DNA of 64,000 nucleotides from Clostridia bacterium (GTDB lineage Bacteria; Bacillota; Clostridia; CAKSNL01; HGM11501), in NCBI GenBank assembly GCA_900766735.1, contig CAAFWO010000008.1:1-64000 (forward strand), written 5' to 3'. Below are positions 8,544 to 16,897 of this stretch, one piece after another; positions within the stretch are counted from its first letter, which is position 1, and the number at the start of each line of letters is the position of its first letter. Position numbers and translations under genes: made by a program. A model generated the notes under the pieces. The model was not told the DNA's origin. It did not search any database and saw only the letters and a list, made by a program, of their open reading frames with translations.

Positions 8544-10698
8544 TTATTCGGTCACCTCAAACGAAGCCTCGAGGCTCTTATCGTCCGAATCGTGCGCGAT
8601 CCAGAGCTTAAAGTCGCCCGGCTCCGTGACCTTTTTCATTTCGTCATTTGTAAATGCAAGATCCTTTGCATAAAGGTCAAACGTGATCCTCTCGCTCTCG
8701 CCCTTCTTCAAGAAGAGCTTTTTATAGCCCTTAAGCTCCGCAACGGGGCGCACGCGGCTTCCGAAAAGGTCGCGCGTGTAGAGCTGAACAACGTCCGCTC
8801 CGTCGAAGCTTCCGGTGTTTTTAACCGTCACGCTGACTTTTATCATTCCGTCGGTTGCCATTTTGTCAGATGAAAGTTCAAGATCGGAATACTCAAATTC
8901 GGTATAGGACTTTCCGTATCCGAAGGGATAGAGCGCTCCGATCGGGCAGTCCATATATTTCGCCTCATAGTGAACCTTGCCGAGAGGCGGTCTTCCCGTC
9001 GAATAGTGGTTATAGTAAACAGGAACCTGTCCCGTCGTTCTCGGGAAGCTTACCGTCGTGTGGCCGGACGGATTGTGGCGGCCTGTTATAACCTCGGCAA
9101 CCGCGTCGCCCTCGGCAACGCCCAGCTGCCACATATAAACTATCGCCGCCGCGCGGTCCTTATACTCCGTTAAAACGAGCGGTCTTCCCGCGCCTACGAG
9201 CATAACGACCTTTTTGCCGGTCGCAAAAAGCTTTTCAAGGAGCATCTTCTGCTCCTCGGGGAACTCAAGGTTTGACTTGCTCTTCGCTTCGCCTGCGAAA
9301 TTGTTTCCTTCGCCGACGCACGCAAAGATAATGTCCGCCCCGGAGGCTTTTTTAACAGCCTCGTCGATCGCCTTTTCGTCGACAGTCTCATCATCGACGG
9401 AAAATCCGGGAGCGACCGTCATATCGGAGAAGTATTTTCCCATGCCCTCGGCGATCGAAATGTTCTTTTCCTCGTCAAACAACCATGCCCAGCATCCGGC
9501 CATATTCTTCTTATCGTCCGCAAGAGGGCCGATAAGCGCTATTTTTTCCGTTCCCTTCAAGGGAAGAGTTCCGTCGTTTTCCATTAAAACGATCGCGTTC
9601 TTCGCGCACTCGAGCGCATTCTTTATCGCGCTCGGCGTATAAGCTCCCGTTTTCTCCTCCTCGGGGTCAACATAGGGATTTTCGAAAAGACCGAGCATGA
9701 ACTTAAGCGTTAAAATAACTCTTACCGAATCGTCGACAAGCTTGGGATCGATCTTTCCTTCTTCGATCAGCGCCGGGAGGTTGTCGTTATAAAGGTCGCC
9801 GGCCATTAACATATCGACACCGCCGCCGAATCCGAGGCGTGCCGCCTCCTTGCCGTCCTTCGCATAGCCGTGCTGGTGAAGCTCGTTGACCGCCATTGCA
9901 TCACTCACAACGAATCCCTCAAAGCCGAGCATTCCGCGAAGAACATCGCGAAGCAGGAACTTGTTGCCCGAGCAGGGAACGCCGTTAAAGTCGTTGAACG
10001 CGGACATAACTGTCGCCGCGCCCTCGTCAATTCCGGCCTTGAACGAAGGAAGATATACGTCGTAAAGCGTCTGAAGTGACATATCGACGCTGTTATAGTC
10101 ACGGCCGCCCTCACATGCGCCGTATGCAACATAGTGCTTCATGCATGCCAAGACTTTGCCCTTGGCGCCGATATCGTCACCCTGATAGCCGCGCACCGCA
10201 GCTCTTGCAAAGTCTGAGCAAAGATATGTATCCTCGCCGTAGCCCTCGGCAATTCTTCCCCATCTGGGGTCCGCGCGCTATATCTACCATGGGCGAAAAC
10301 GTCCACTTGATTCCGGACTTATAGCACTCCTCGGCCGCGTCCGAGCAGCACTGCTCGGCAAGCGCGGGCTCCCATGTGCAGGACTGAGCGAGCGGAATGG
10401 GCGACGTCGTCTTAAATCCGTGAATAACGTCCTCCGCGAAAAGTGCCGGAATCTTGAGCCTTGTGATGGACAAAAGCAATTCCTGAATGCGGTTTGTCTT
10501 TTCTGCTCCCTTAATAGTAAGATATGAGCCCACCTTACCTTCGGCAAAGTGATCCTCGAAATACTGCTCGTCGTTTGTGTAAATTGATGTCCCGAACTGT
10601 GAAAGCTGACCGATCTTTTCTGTCAGAGTCATTTTCTCCATGAGCTCATTTGCTCTCTTTAATGCCTCTTTGTACCTCTTCTGTTTGCTTATTTTCAT
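8544..10698 (-). pseudogene. GH3 beta-glucosidase/beta-xylosidase, split by one extra C
   Basis: The gene runs from ATG 10698 to the stop at 8544. It is read in two frames that join near 10271. The 5' frame gives WTFSPMVDIAR then drifts. Removing one C at 10271-10272 restores DIARDPRWGRIAEGYGED, the conserved GH3 signature, and gives a 717-residue protein of normal family length. The nucleophile motif GFVVSDAMAV, the C-terminal GH3 domain and a fibronectin-III-like end are in the 3' frame. The ATG overlaps the stop of the PAP2 gene (ATGA). RBS AAGGAG. As sequenced, the product would lose the active site. It could be a real mutation or an assembly error. Confidence 0.85.
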
Positions 10699-11552
10699 CT
10701 AACATGCTCCTTTCTCAATAAAATTTTTTTGATTATATAAGGCGCTCCCGCCGTGATAGCAAAACCGAAAATGACGTATTCCAAAAACGCCGCGGCCGGA
10801 ACCGACGTGTCCACCGGAATGAAGAGTGACTTTACCGCTAATATGACGATAAGGCCGATCACCGAGGCCGCGATCTTTTTGCCCAAACTTTCGGGCACAC
10901 TGTATGAGATGTATTTTTCCTCAATCAGAAACCCTGTCACCGCGCCGACGGAAAGCGCCGTCATAACGACAAGATCCCTGTCAAATTTATAGACGACCGA
11001 AAAAACTGCCGACACAGCCGAAATTATGTATAAAAGGCTAAAGTGCCCGCTTTCTTCGGCCTTTTCAAAAAGCCAAATCGATAAAAGCGCCGTCACGATA
11101 CCGAGCGCCGCGCCGACCGTTACGTCCAGTATCGAGTGCATACCAAGATACATACGGCTTGTCATTATAAGAAGCGTTAAAATAATTCCCGATATGAGCA
11201 CCCATCTTTTCCTGCCCGAAAGAACATATGCCGCCGTGCTGATGCCGGAGGCCTGCTGTGAATGGCCGGACGGGAAGGAATACCCTCCTGTCGTGTCGAG
11301 CTTTTTTATCTCCGGATCTTTTAAAAACGGGCGCGGGATCTTAAAATAAAGCTTTAGCGCCGAGTTTATCGTCACGGCCGATACGATCGACAGTGCCGTG
11401 ATTATCCCCGAGCGCTTATTGACCGACCAGAAGATCACGACCGCGATTATGCAAAGCGGATTTTCTGTTATGATGTCCGAAACGATCTTCATAAACGCCG
11501 TCAGAAAATCGGACTCAAAGCCCTGTAAAAACAAGTTCACTCCATACATCAT
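10695..11552 (-). CDS. PAP2-family membrane phosphatase
   Basis: About 285 residues. It carries the three PAP2 phosphatase motifs: KLYFKIPRP, SFPSGHSQQ and SRMYLGMHSILDV, with about six to eight membrane helices. The family removes phosphate from lipids such as undecaprenyl pyrophosphate or phosphatidic acid at the membrane. The C-terminal third has extra helices of unknown role. I start it at the ATG pair 11552/11549, which overlaps the malQ stop codon and follows GAGGGTG, rather than at 11579. Embedded between malQ and GH3, it is translationally coupled to both, but its substrate is not clear from context. Confidence 0.88.
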   Translation of the reverse strand: MMYGVNLFLQGFESDFLTAFMKIVSDIITENPLCIIAVVIFWSVNKRSGIITALSIVSAVTINSALKLYFKIPRPFLKDPEIKKLDTTGGYSFPSGHSQQASGISTAAYVLSGRKRWVLISGIILTLLIMTSRMYLGMHSILDVTVGAALGIVTALLSIWLFEKAEESGHFSLLYIISAVSAVFSVVYKFDRDLVVMTALSVGAVTGFLIEEKYISYSVPESLGKKIAASVIGLIVILAVKSLFIPVDTSVPAAAFLEYVIFGFAITAGAPYIIKKILLRKEHVR

Positions 11553-12985
11553 TTCACCCTCTTGTAAAGCTCCAGCCACGATTTATATTTTCCCTTGTCG
11601 ATCGAGCAAAGCTGATCCTTTGTCACGCGGTACTGCCAGTTTCCGTCCGCCTTTCCGGGGATGTTCAGTCTCGTGTCCGACCCATAGCCCAAAAGATCCT
11701 GTATCGGCAGTATCACGAGCCCGGCATGGCTTTCGTACATCGTTCTTATGATGCTGTCATAGCCTCTGTCCCAGTTTTCCGAGTCATAGCCCGAATAGCG
11801 CATAAGCCTTTTACGCAGATTATCGTCAAGCTCCCAGACGAAGCCCAAAAGCGTGTTATTGTCGTGCGTGCCCGTGTATGCGACGGAGTTATTTTCATAG
11901 TTATGCGGAAGGTGCGGATTGTCGTCCTCTGATATAAATCCGAACTGGAGCACCCTCATACCCGGAAAACCGCTGTATGAAACAAGGTCAGTGACCTCTT
12001 TCGTGACGTCGCCGAGATCCTCGGCAATTATGAGTTTGTCCTTCGCGCACTCTTTGATAACGTCGATAAACTCCCTGCCGGGCCCTTTCATCCACTTTCC
12101 GTTTCTCGCGTCCGGGTCCTTTTCCGGAATCGCATAGTATGATTCGAGCCCTCTGAAATGGTCGATCCTTATGCCGTCAAACATCGAGAGCATATGACTT
12201 ATTCTCTCTCGCCACCAACCGAATGAGTCAGACTTCATTTTCTCCCAGTCATATAATGGGTTTCCCCACTTCTGACCGGACGCGGAAAAATAGTCCGGCG
12301 GAACACCGGCAACGAGCGACGGCCTGCCGTCCTCATCCAACAAAAACTGATCTTTGTTTGCCCACACGTCCGCGCTGTCGTAGGCGACATAGATCGGAAT
12401 ATCGCCGATTATTTTTATGCCGCGGTCATTTGCATAGCGCTTTATCACGCTCCATTGTGTGAAAAACTTATACTGGATAAAGTGCCACATAAAGATGACG
12501 TCCTCATCCATCGCGTCAGAGTCAAAATCGCGCCACATTTTTTCCGAGTTCGATTTTTTGAGCGCCATAAAGCGCGAAAACGCTTCAAGATGCGGATGAG
12601 CCTTTATAAATTCCTCAATCTTTGTCCGGTCGGAAACTCTCTTTGCCGCCTTGGCCAATAGGTCGCACCTCGTGTGATAGAGCCTCACAAACTCACAGCT
12701 GTAGGGCGTCGTCTGTTTCGCCGAGGAAAGTTCCTCATCCGTTAAAAGTCCCTCATCTTTCAGCGACGGAAGGTCGACAAAATACGGATTTCCGGCAAAC
12801 GCGGAATATGATTTATAGGGTGAATTGCACTCGTCCACCATTCCGAAGGGCAGAACCTGCCAGTAAGAAAAGCCGGCGTCGGCCAGAAAATCGATAAATT
12901 CCCCGGCTTCTCTGCCGAAGCTTCCGCACCCGTAATCGCCCCAGAGCGAGGAGATATGCATCAAAACACCCGCAGAACGTTTCAT
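11549..12985 (-). CDS. malQ: 4-alpha-glucanotransferase (amylomaltase)
   Basis: About 478 residues (481 if ATG 12994 is used; 12985 gives the usual MKRSAGVLMHISSL start). GH77 family, which moves maltodextrin units in the cytoplasm. Signatures: KIIGDIPIYVAYDSADVWA, GVPPDYFSASGQKWGNPLY, the nucleophile region GIRIDHFRGLE, acid/base IIAEDLGDVT and AYTGTHDNNT. It is the first gene of the run malQ-PAP2-GH3-rnf, with a promoter inside the end of the upstream AraC gene. No other glycogen or starch gene is nearby. Confidence 0.97.
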   Translation of the reverse strand: MKRSAGVLMHISSLWGDYGCGSFGREAGEFIDFLADAGFSYWQVLPFGMVDECNSPYKSYSAFAGNPYFVDLPSLKDEGLLTDEELSSAKQTTPYSCEFVRLYHTRCDLLAKAAKRVSDRTKIEEFIKAHPHLEAFSRFMALKKSNSEKMWRDFDSDAMDEDVIFMWHFIQYKFFTQWSVIKRYANDRGIKIIGDIPIYVAYDSADVWANKDQFLLDEDGRPSLVAGVPPDYFSASGQKWGNPLYDWEKMKSDSFGWWRERISHMLSMFDGIRIDHFRGLESYYAIPEKDPDARNGKWMKGPGREFIDVIKECAKDKLIIAEDLGDVTKEVTDLVSYSGFPGMRVLQFGFISEDDNPHLPHNYENNSVAYTGTHDNNTLLGFVWELDDNLRKRLMRYSGYDSENWDRGYDSIIRTMYESHAGLVILPIQDLLGYGSDTRLNIPGKADGNWQYRVTKDQLCSIDKGKYKSWLELYKRVK

Positions 12986-13024
12986 AATCAACATTATCCT
13001 CCGATCCTAAACATATATAAAATC

Positions 13025-13053
13025 ATTATATCAAAAATCAGTCCCTTTTTCAA
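13025..13053 (-). promoter_or_regulatory. Promoter of the malQ-rnf run
   Basis: TTGAAA (13053-13048), 17-base spacer, TATAAT (13030-13025). The -35 and spacer lie in the last codons of the AraC gene. Confidence 0.7.
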
Positions 13054-13927
13054 GGCTTTTTTGCCCCGATCTGTATTTTCCGGGGGACATATTTTTTTCT
13101 TTCTTAAAATCCTTGATGAAATGGCTCGACGTTGCATAATCAAGCATCTGCGCGATCTCCGTCACGCTTTTGTCCGTGCACTTTAAAAGCCGCTGTGCCT
13201 CGCGTGTTTTTAAGCCTCTTGTGTATTCGGAGAAGCTCATATTCATGACCGACTTAAAAAATCTTATGAAATATCCGTCGCTGAGATTACAGAATTTTGC
13301 CGCCTCGTGCGTTTTTATGCACCCTTTTTTCGCCTCGGAAATATCCATCAGCTTTTTAAGCATATCGACGTTGTCCTTTTTTGCGCCGCCGAAAAAGGAC
13401 ATAATCTCGCCCCGCCTGTTCCATTCGGCCAAAATGAGCGCGGAGAGCTTTATCGTGTCCGCCCTTATTATAAGCTCGTCGGCATAGTCCGCGCCGTCAA
13501 ACCGGCAGACAGAGGATCGGAAGATCTCTGCCATCTCGTCCGTCGCCTTTATCACCCTTGAGTGGGTCGGGGTCTTTAGGTTCATATAATACTCAAATTC
13601 CGTGCCCGTCTGCTCCCTTGTCACCAGAATGTCGGGAAGCATCTTCGCGACGTAATTTATCCTGTCCCCGTCCTTCGCTGTGCAAAAAGTATGCGGCTCA
13701 CCCGGAAAGACGATGGCGATCTCGCCCGGGAAAAGCGGATAGACCTTATCTCCGATATAGGCGTTCACCTCGCCCTCTTCAAGGTAAAAAAGCTCGATAT
13801 ATTTGTGGTAGTGATAATATCCCGTTCCGTTCACATACTCGGTTGGGCAGTTTTTCATTACCTGTTTAAGGTACTGCACCGCCAGATGCTCCCCGTTTCG
13901 TTTCGCCATTCCCTCGTCGACGATCAT
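13031..13927 (-). CDS. AraC-family transcriptional regulator with cupin sensor
   Basis: 298 residues. The N-terminal cupin (about 30-100) contains YYHYHKYIELFYLEEGE and IVFPGEPHTF. The C-terminal double helix-turn-helix (about 200-290) has ISEAKKGCIKTHEAAKF and the AraC signature TDKSVTEIAQMLDYATSSHF followed by FKKEKNMSPGKYR. ATG at 13927 follows GAGGTG. It is divergent from the ThuA-like gene, with a 109-base intergenic region holding an inverted repeat TAGCAT-13-ATGCTA (13976-14000). It probably responds to a sugar and controls the adjacent genes; the effector is unknown. Confidence 0.92.
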   Translation of the reverse strand: MIVDEGMAKRNGEHLAVQYLKQVMKNCPTEYVNGTGYYHYHKYIELFYLEEGEVNAYIGDKVYPLFPGEIAIVFPGEPHTFCTAKDGDRINYVAKMLPDILVTREQTGTEFEYYMNLKTPTHSRVIKATDEMAEIFRSSVCRFDGADYADELIIRADTIKLSALILAEWNRRGEIMSFFGGAKKDNVDMLKKLMDISEAKKGCIKTHEAAKFCNLSDGYFIRFFKSVMNMSFSEYTRGLKTREAQRLLKCTDKSVTEIAQMLDYATSSHFIKDFKKEKNMSPGKYRSGQKSLEKGTDF

Positions 13928-14036
13928 TTTATCACCTCAATGTCATAATTTTGCTATTTTTGGTTTGTTTTATTATAGCATATTGTCCGCAAAAATGCTA
14001 CATTATTTTTGAAAATATTTTTTGGGAGGGAATAAT

Positions 14037-14765
14037 ATGATAAAAGTAACTATCTTTAACGAGTTTATGCATGAGCAGACGGAGGACGCGATCAAAAAAG
14101 TATACCCGGCCGGTATCCACAATGCGTTAAAGGATTTTTTAGAGTCCGACGAAATATCCGTCCGCACAGTGACGCTTCTTGATAAGAACTTGAATTTAGT
14201 GCCCGAGTGCGGCCTCACTCCCGAGGTTTTGGCCGACACGGACGTTTTAATCTGGTGGGGGCACATGCGCCACGGCGATGTGCCGGACGAGGTGGTCGAC
14301 CGCGTTTATAATCAGATCCTTTGCGGTATGGGCGCAATCTTCCTTCATTCGGCGCACCATTCAAAGCTTTTCCGCCGCCTGATGGGCACGACCTGCAACC
14401 TTCACTGGCGCGAAAACGAAAAGGAAAGGCTTTATAACATCAACCCCTCACACCCGATCATGGCCGGAATCGGCGACTATTTCGACCTTGAAAAGGAGGA
14501 GATGTACGGCGAGCGCTTCGAGATTCCCGAGCCCGACGAGCTTTTGATGATCGGCACATATTCCTCGCACGAGGTCATGAGAAGCGCGTGCACCTTCCGC
14601 CGCGTCAACGGCAGGATCTTTTACTTCCAGCCCGGTCACGAGGCCTATCCCACATATTACAATGAGAACGTTCAGCGCATCATAACGAACGCTGTCAAGT
14701 GGACGAACCCGACATATCGCGCAAAATCGCTCTCCTGTCCGTGCACCGAAGTTATTCCGCTTTAA
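14037..14765 (+). CDS. ThuA-like (trehalose-utilisation) domain protein
   Basis: 242 residues from ATG 14037, preceded by GGGAGGG. The class-I-glutamine-amidotransferase-like fold of the ThuA family is recognisable from TDVLIWWGHMRHGDVPDEV, GAIFLHSAHHSKLFRRLMG, NPSHPIMAGIGDYFDL and the C-terminal FYFQPGHEAYPTYYN. No catalytic Cys of the amidotransferase type is evident. ThuA proteins accompany carbohydrate genes and act on disaccharide-derived compounds, but this subgroup has no firm reaction. Divergent AraC suggests sugar control. Confidence 0.85.
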   Translation: MIKVTIFNEFMHEQTEDAIKKVYPAGIHNALKDFLESDEISVRTVTLLDKNLNLVPECGLTPEVLADTDVLIWWGHMRHGDVPDEVVDRVYNQILCGMGAIFLHSAHHSKLFRRLMGTTCNLHWRENEKERLYNINPSHPIMAGIGDYFDLEKEEMYGERFEIPEPDELLMIGTYSSHEVMRSACTFRRVNGRIFYFQPGHEAYPTYYNENVQRIITNAVKWTNPTYRAKSLSCPCTEVIPL

Positions 14766-14772
14766 AAAAATG

Positions 14773-14801
14773 TTGACAAACGGCGAATTTGAGTGTATAA
14801 T
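14773..14801 (+). promoter_or_regulatory. Promoter of hydF
   Basis: Consensus TTGACA (14773-14778), 17-base spacer, TATAAT (14796-14801). Transcription should begin near 14808, leaving a leader of about 90 bases. Confidence 0.9.
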
Positions 14802-14806
14802 TTAAT

Positions 14807-14883
14807 CACTCTGAAAGTGTTGGGTTTCCAGCGCTTTAGCCGTGCCCTTCCGAGCTTCGCGCCGGAGGGGCACATTTTATTTA
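14807..14883 (+). promoter_or_regulatory. Structured hydF leader with terminator-like hairpin
   Basis: A small hairpin CACT/AGTG (14807-14819) begins the transcript. A strong 11-bp stem follows, GTGCCCTTCCG/CGGAGGGGCAC with one G-U pair (14842-14852 with 14863-14873). It runs straight into ATTTTATTTA and then the RBS GGGAGG. The placement looks like transcription attenuation. I do not recognise a known riboswitch class. Confidence 0.55.
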
Positions 14884-14897
14884 CGGGAGGTATTTTT

Positions 14898-16064
14898 ATG
14901 AGTTTAACATCCGTTCCCTCGGGCGAGCGCGTCCACATCGGCATTTTTGGCCGCCGCAATGCCGGGAAAAGCTCACTCGTCAACCGCATCACGGGGCAGA
15001 GCGTTTCGCTCGTTTCCTCCGTTCCCGGCACGACGACGGACGCGGTCAGAAAGGCGATGGAGATCCTTCCCTTGGGCCCCGTCGTTCTTATCGACACTCC
15101 GGGGTTTGACGATTCTGGCGACCTTGGCAAGATGCGCGTCGAAGCCACTAAAAAAGTGCTCTCGGAGTGCGACGCGGCGCTCTTGGTCATCGACCCCGAA
15201 AAAGGAGAGGGTGAGACCGAGAAGGCACTTTGTGCACTCTTTGACGAGAAAAACATTTCCTATATTAAAGTATATTCAAAGTCCGACATTAAAAAGGGCG
15301 CCGGGCTTTCGGTGTGCTCCGAAACGGGCGAAGGCATATCGAAACTGCTTGACGCGCTCTCAAATATCCTCCCCGAAAAGGAAAATCCGCGCCGTATAAT
15401 AGGCGACCTTTTGTCCGAGTCCGACTGCGTTATCTTGGTCACGCCGATAGATTCTGCCGCTCCCAAGGGCAGGCTCATTTTGCCCCAGATCGAGACTCTT
15501 CGCGATATTTTGGATTCCGGCGCGATGGCGCTCGTAGTAAAAGAAACGGAATATGAAAAGGCGCTCTCAAAGCTCGCCGCCCCTCCCCGGCTTGTCGTGA
15601 CGGACAGTCAGGTGTTCGGCCTTATCAATAAGTTAACGCCGCGCGATGTTCCGCTCACGAGCTTTTCGGTCTTGATGGCGCGCTACAAAGGCATTTTGCC
15701 GGCCGCGTTATCCGGCGCCGCGAAGCTTGACTCACTGTCTGACGGCGACCGCGTTTTGATCAGCGAATCGTGCACCCATAAAAAGCAGTGCGACGACATC
15801 GGCACCGTCAAGCTGCCCAAATGGATAAGCGAATACTCGGGAAAAGACATTGTATTTGAATTTTCGTCCGGCAAAGGGTTTCCTTCCGATCTTTCGCCCT
15901 ACAGCCTGATCGTTCAGTGCGGCGGATGTATGATAACCGAACGCGAAGCAAAAGAGCGCTACCGCCTCGCCGAAAGATCCGGCGTTCCGATCACGAACTA
16001 CGGCACGGCGATCGCGAAAATGAACGGCATTCTTCCGCGCATAAGCGAACTCTTTGTCGAATAA
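14898..16064 (+). CDS. hydF: [FeFe]-hydrogenase H-cluster maturation GTPase HydF
   Basis: 388 residues from ATG 14898 (RBS GGGAGG). An N-terminal Era/Der-like GTPase has the P-loop GRRNAGKS (18-25), the SSVPGTTTD switch I and DTPGFDDSG. Dimerisation and cluster domains follow. The cluster site is C292-T-H294 and Q340-C341-G-G-C344: family HydF has CxH...HCxxC, and here the second His is Gln. HydF is the scaffold that holds the di-iron subcluster before delivery to the hydrogenase. HydE, HydG and the hydrogenase are not in this window. It implies H2 metabolism, matching Rnf and ferredoxin-based fermentation. Confidence 0.96.
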   Translation: MSLTSVPSGERVHIGIFGRRNAGKSSLVNRITGQSVSLVSSVPGTTTDAVRKAMEILPLGPVVLIDTPGFDDSGDLGKMRVEATKKVLSECDAALLVIDPEKGEGETEKALCALFDEKNISYIKVYSKSDIKKGAGLSVCSETGEGISKLLDALSNILPEKENPRRIIGDLLSESDCVILVTPIDSAAPKGRLILPQIETLRDILDSGAMALVVKETEYEKALSKLAAPPRLVVTDSQVFGLINKLTPRDVPLTSFSVLMARYKGILPAALSGAAKLDSLSDGDRVLISESCTHKKQCDDIGTVKLPKWISEYSGKDIVFEFSSGKGFPSDLSPYSLIVQCGGCMITEREAKERYRLAERSGVPITNYGTAIAKMNGILPRISELFVE

Positions 16065-16081
16065 TACCACACGCTGATAAG

Positions 16082-16110
16082 TTGACATAATCAAAAAAAT
16101 GTGCTAAAAT
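16082..16110 (+). promoter_or_regulatory. Promoter of the SCP2-domain gene
   Basis: TTGACA (16082-16087), 17-base spacer, TAAAAT (16105-16110), about 35 bases before the ATG with AAAGGAG RBS. Confidence 0.85.
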
Positions 16111-16144
16111 AATAGCAGAACTCATCAGAAAGGAGCTAACGTTT

Positions 16145-16609
16145 ATGACATTTGAAGAAAGATTTTCAGAACTCAAAAAGATTATTTCCAAGAAAAGACC
16201 TAAGCTCGGTCCCGTTTTTGCAATTCAGGTCAATATGACCGACTCTGACTGTCACGGTACTTTCTATATCGCATATACAGACGGCACCTTGAGAGTTGAG
16301 CCCTATGACTACTATGACCACACAGCGATGATAACGGCAGACTCGAAGGTTCTGGGCGAGCTTTTGGAGGGCACGTTAACGCCCGGGAAAGCATATGAAG
16401 AGGGCAAGATCATTATCGACGGAAGCTTAGAGTCCGCAAAGGAGCTTACCAAGCTTTGCAAAAAGCCGGTCGTTAAGAAGGCCGCTCCCAAAAAGGCGGA
16501 GAAAAAGCCTGAGGTCAAGCCTGAGGTCAAGCCTGAAGTCAAGGCTGAAGTTAAACCCGAGGTCAAGACCGAGAAACTGAAAAAAGAGTGCAAAAAGAAA
16601 AGCAAATAA
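16145..16609 (+). CDS. SCP2 sterol-transfer-fold protein with Lys/Glu-rich tail
   Basis: 154 residues. Residues 1-105 match the small SCP2 lipid-binding fold seen in clostridia: FAIQVNMTDSDCHGTFYIA, then DHTAMITADSKVLGELLEG and GKIIIDGSLESAKEL. The tail (about 115-154) is very basic and contains five EVKP/EVKA/EVKT repeats encoded by 12-base near-repeats. It may be an interaction or nucleic-acid/lipid-binding tail. Function unknown. The stop codon sits one base before the left half of a terminator that the mobile island has split. Confidence 0.8.
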   Translation: MTFEERFSELKKIISKKRPKLGPVFAIQVNMTDSDCHGTFYIAYTDGTLRVEPYDYYDHTAMITADSKVLGELLEGTLTPGKAYEEGKIIIDGSLESAKELTKLCKKPVVKKAAPKKAEKKPEVKPEVKPEVKAEVKPEVKTEKLKKECKKKSK

Positions 16610-16640
16610 CAAAAAAGCCGGCATTTGGCGGTCATTGATA
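16610..16640. repeat. Proposed attL of the 6.06-kb serine-recombinase island
   Basis: The left half is AAAAAAGCCGGC (16611-16622), then core ATT (16623-16625), then island DNA TGGCGGTCATTGATAAAACA. The outer half is the 5' arm of the SCP2-gene terminator. The inner half is an inverted match to the inner half of the right end. One chromosomal and one island half flanking a short common core is what a serine integrase leaves behind. Confidence 0.75.
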
Positions 16641-16897
16641 AAACAGTAACATCAACAGACTGTCAAACGGAGTTGTCAAAAAACACGCATATCACTTTTT
16701 AAGGTGGTATGCGTGTTTTTCGTGTGCTTTTATTTTTCTTAAAATGTCTACTCTGATATGTCACCATTTAGAGGTCGAAAAAGCCTTGTTTTATGCGGCT
16801 TTTAAGGGCTGAAATTGGCGAGGTAATATAATATCATTACTTTGCTCAAAAATGGGGATTTATTTTCTACAAAAATTACTTAAGTAAATGTTCATAT
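16641..16897. other. Left non-coding segment of the island
   Basis: No gene is supported. It holds one bidirectional terminator hairpin (16682-16720). The rest is AT-rich spacer between the attachment site and the end of the R-M gene. Confidence 0.6.
16682..16720. terminator. Bidirectional hairpin terminator inside the island
   Basis: Stem AACACGCATATCAC/GTGGTATGCGTGTT with one G-U pair (16682-16695 with 16704-16717), flanked by A and T runs. It would stop transcripts of the R-M gene and read-through from outside. Confidence 0.85.

Noticed and set aside
13976..14000. TAGCAT/ATGCTA inverted repeat as a definite AraC operator
   Set aside because: Six-base arms in an AT-rich region can arise by chance, and AraC proteins usually bind direct repeats. 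It is mentioned only as a possible site.
16500..16575. Short tandem repeats considered as a CRISPR-like array
   Set aside because: The 12-base units are in frame and encode the EVKP repeats of the SCP2 protein; there are no spacers. No other array was seen in the window.
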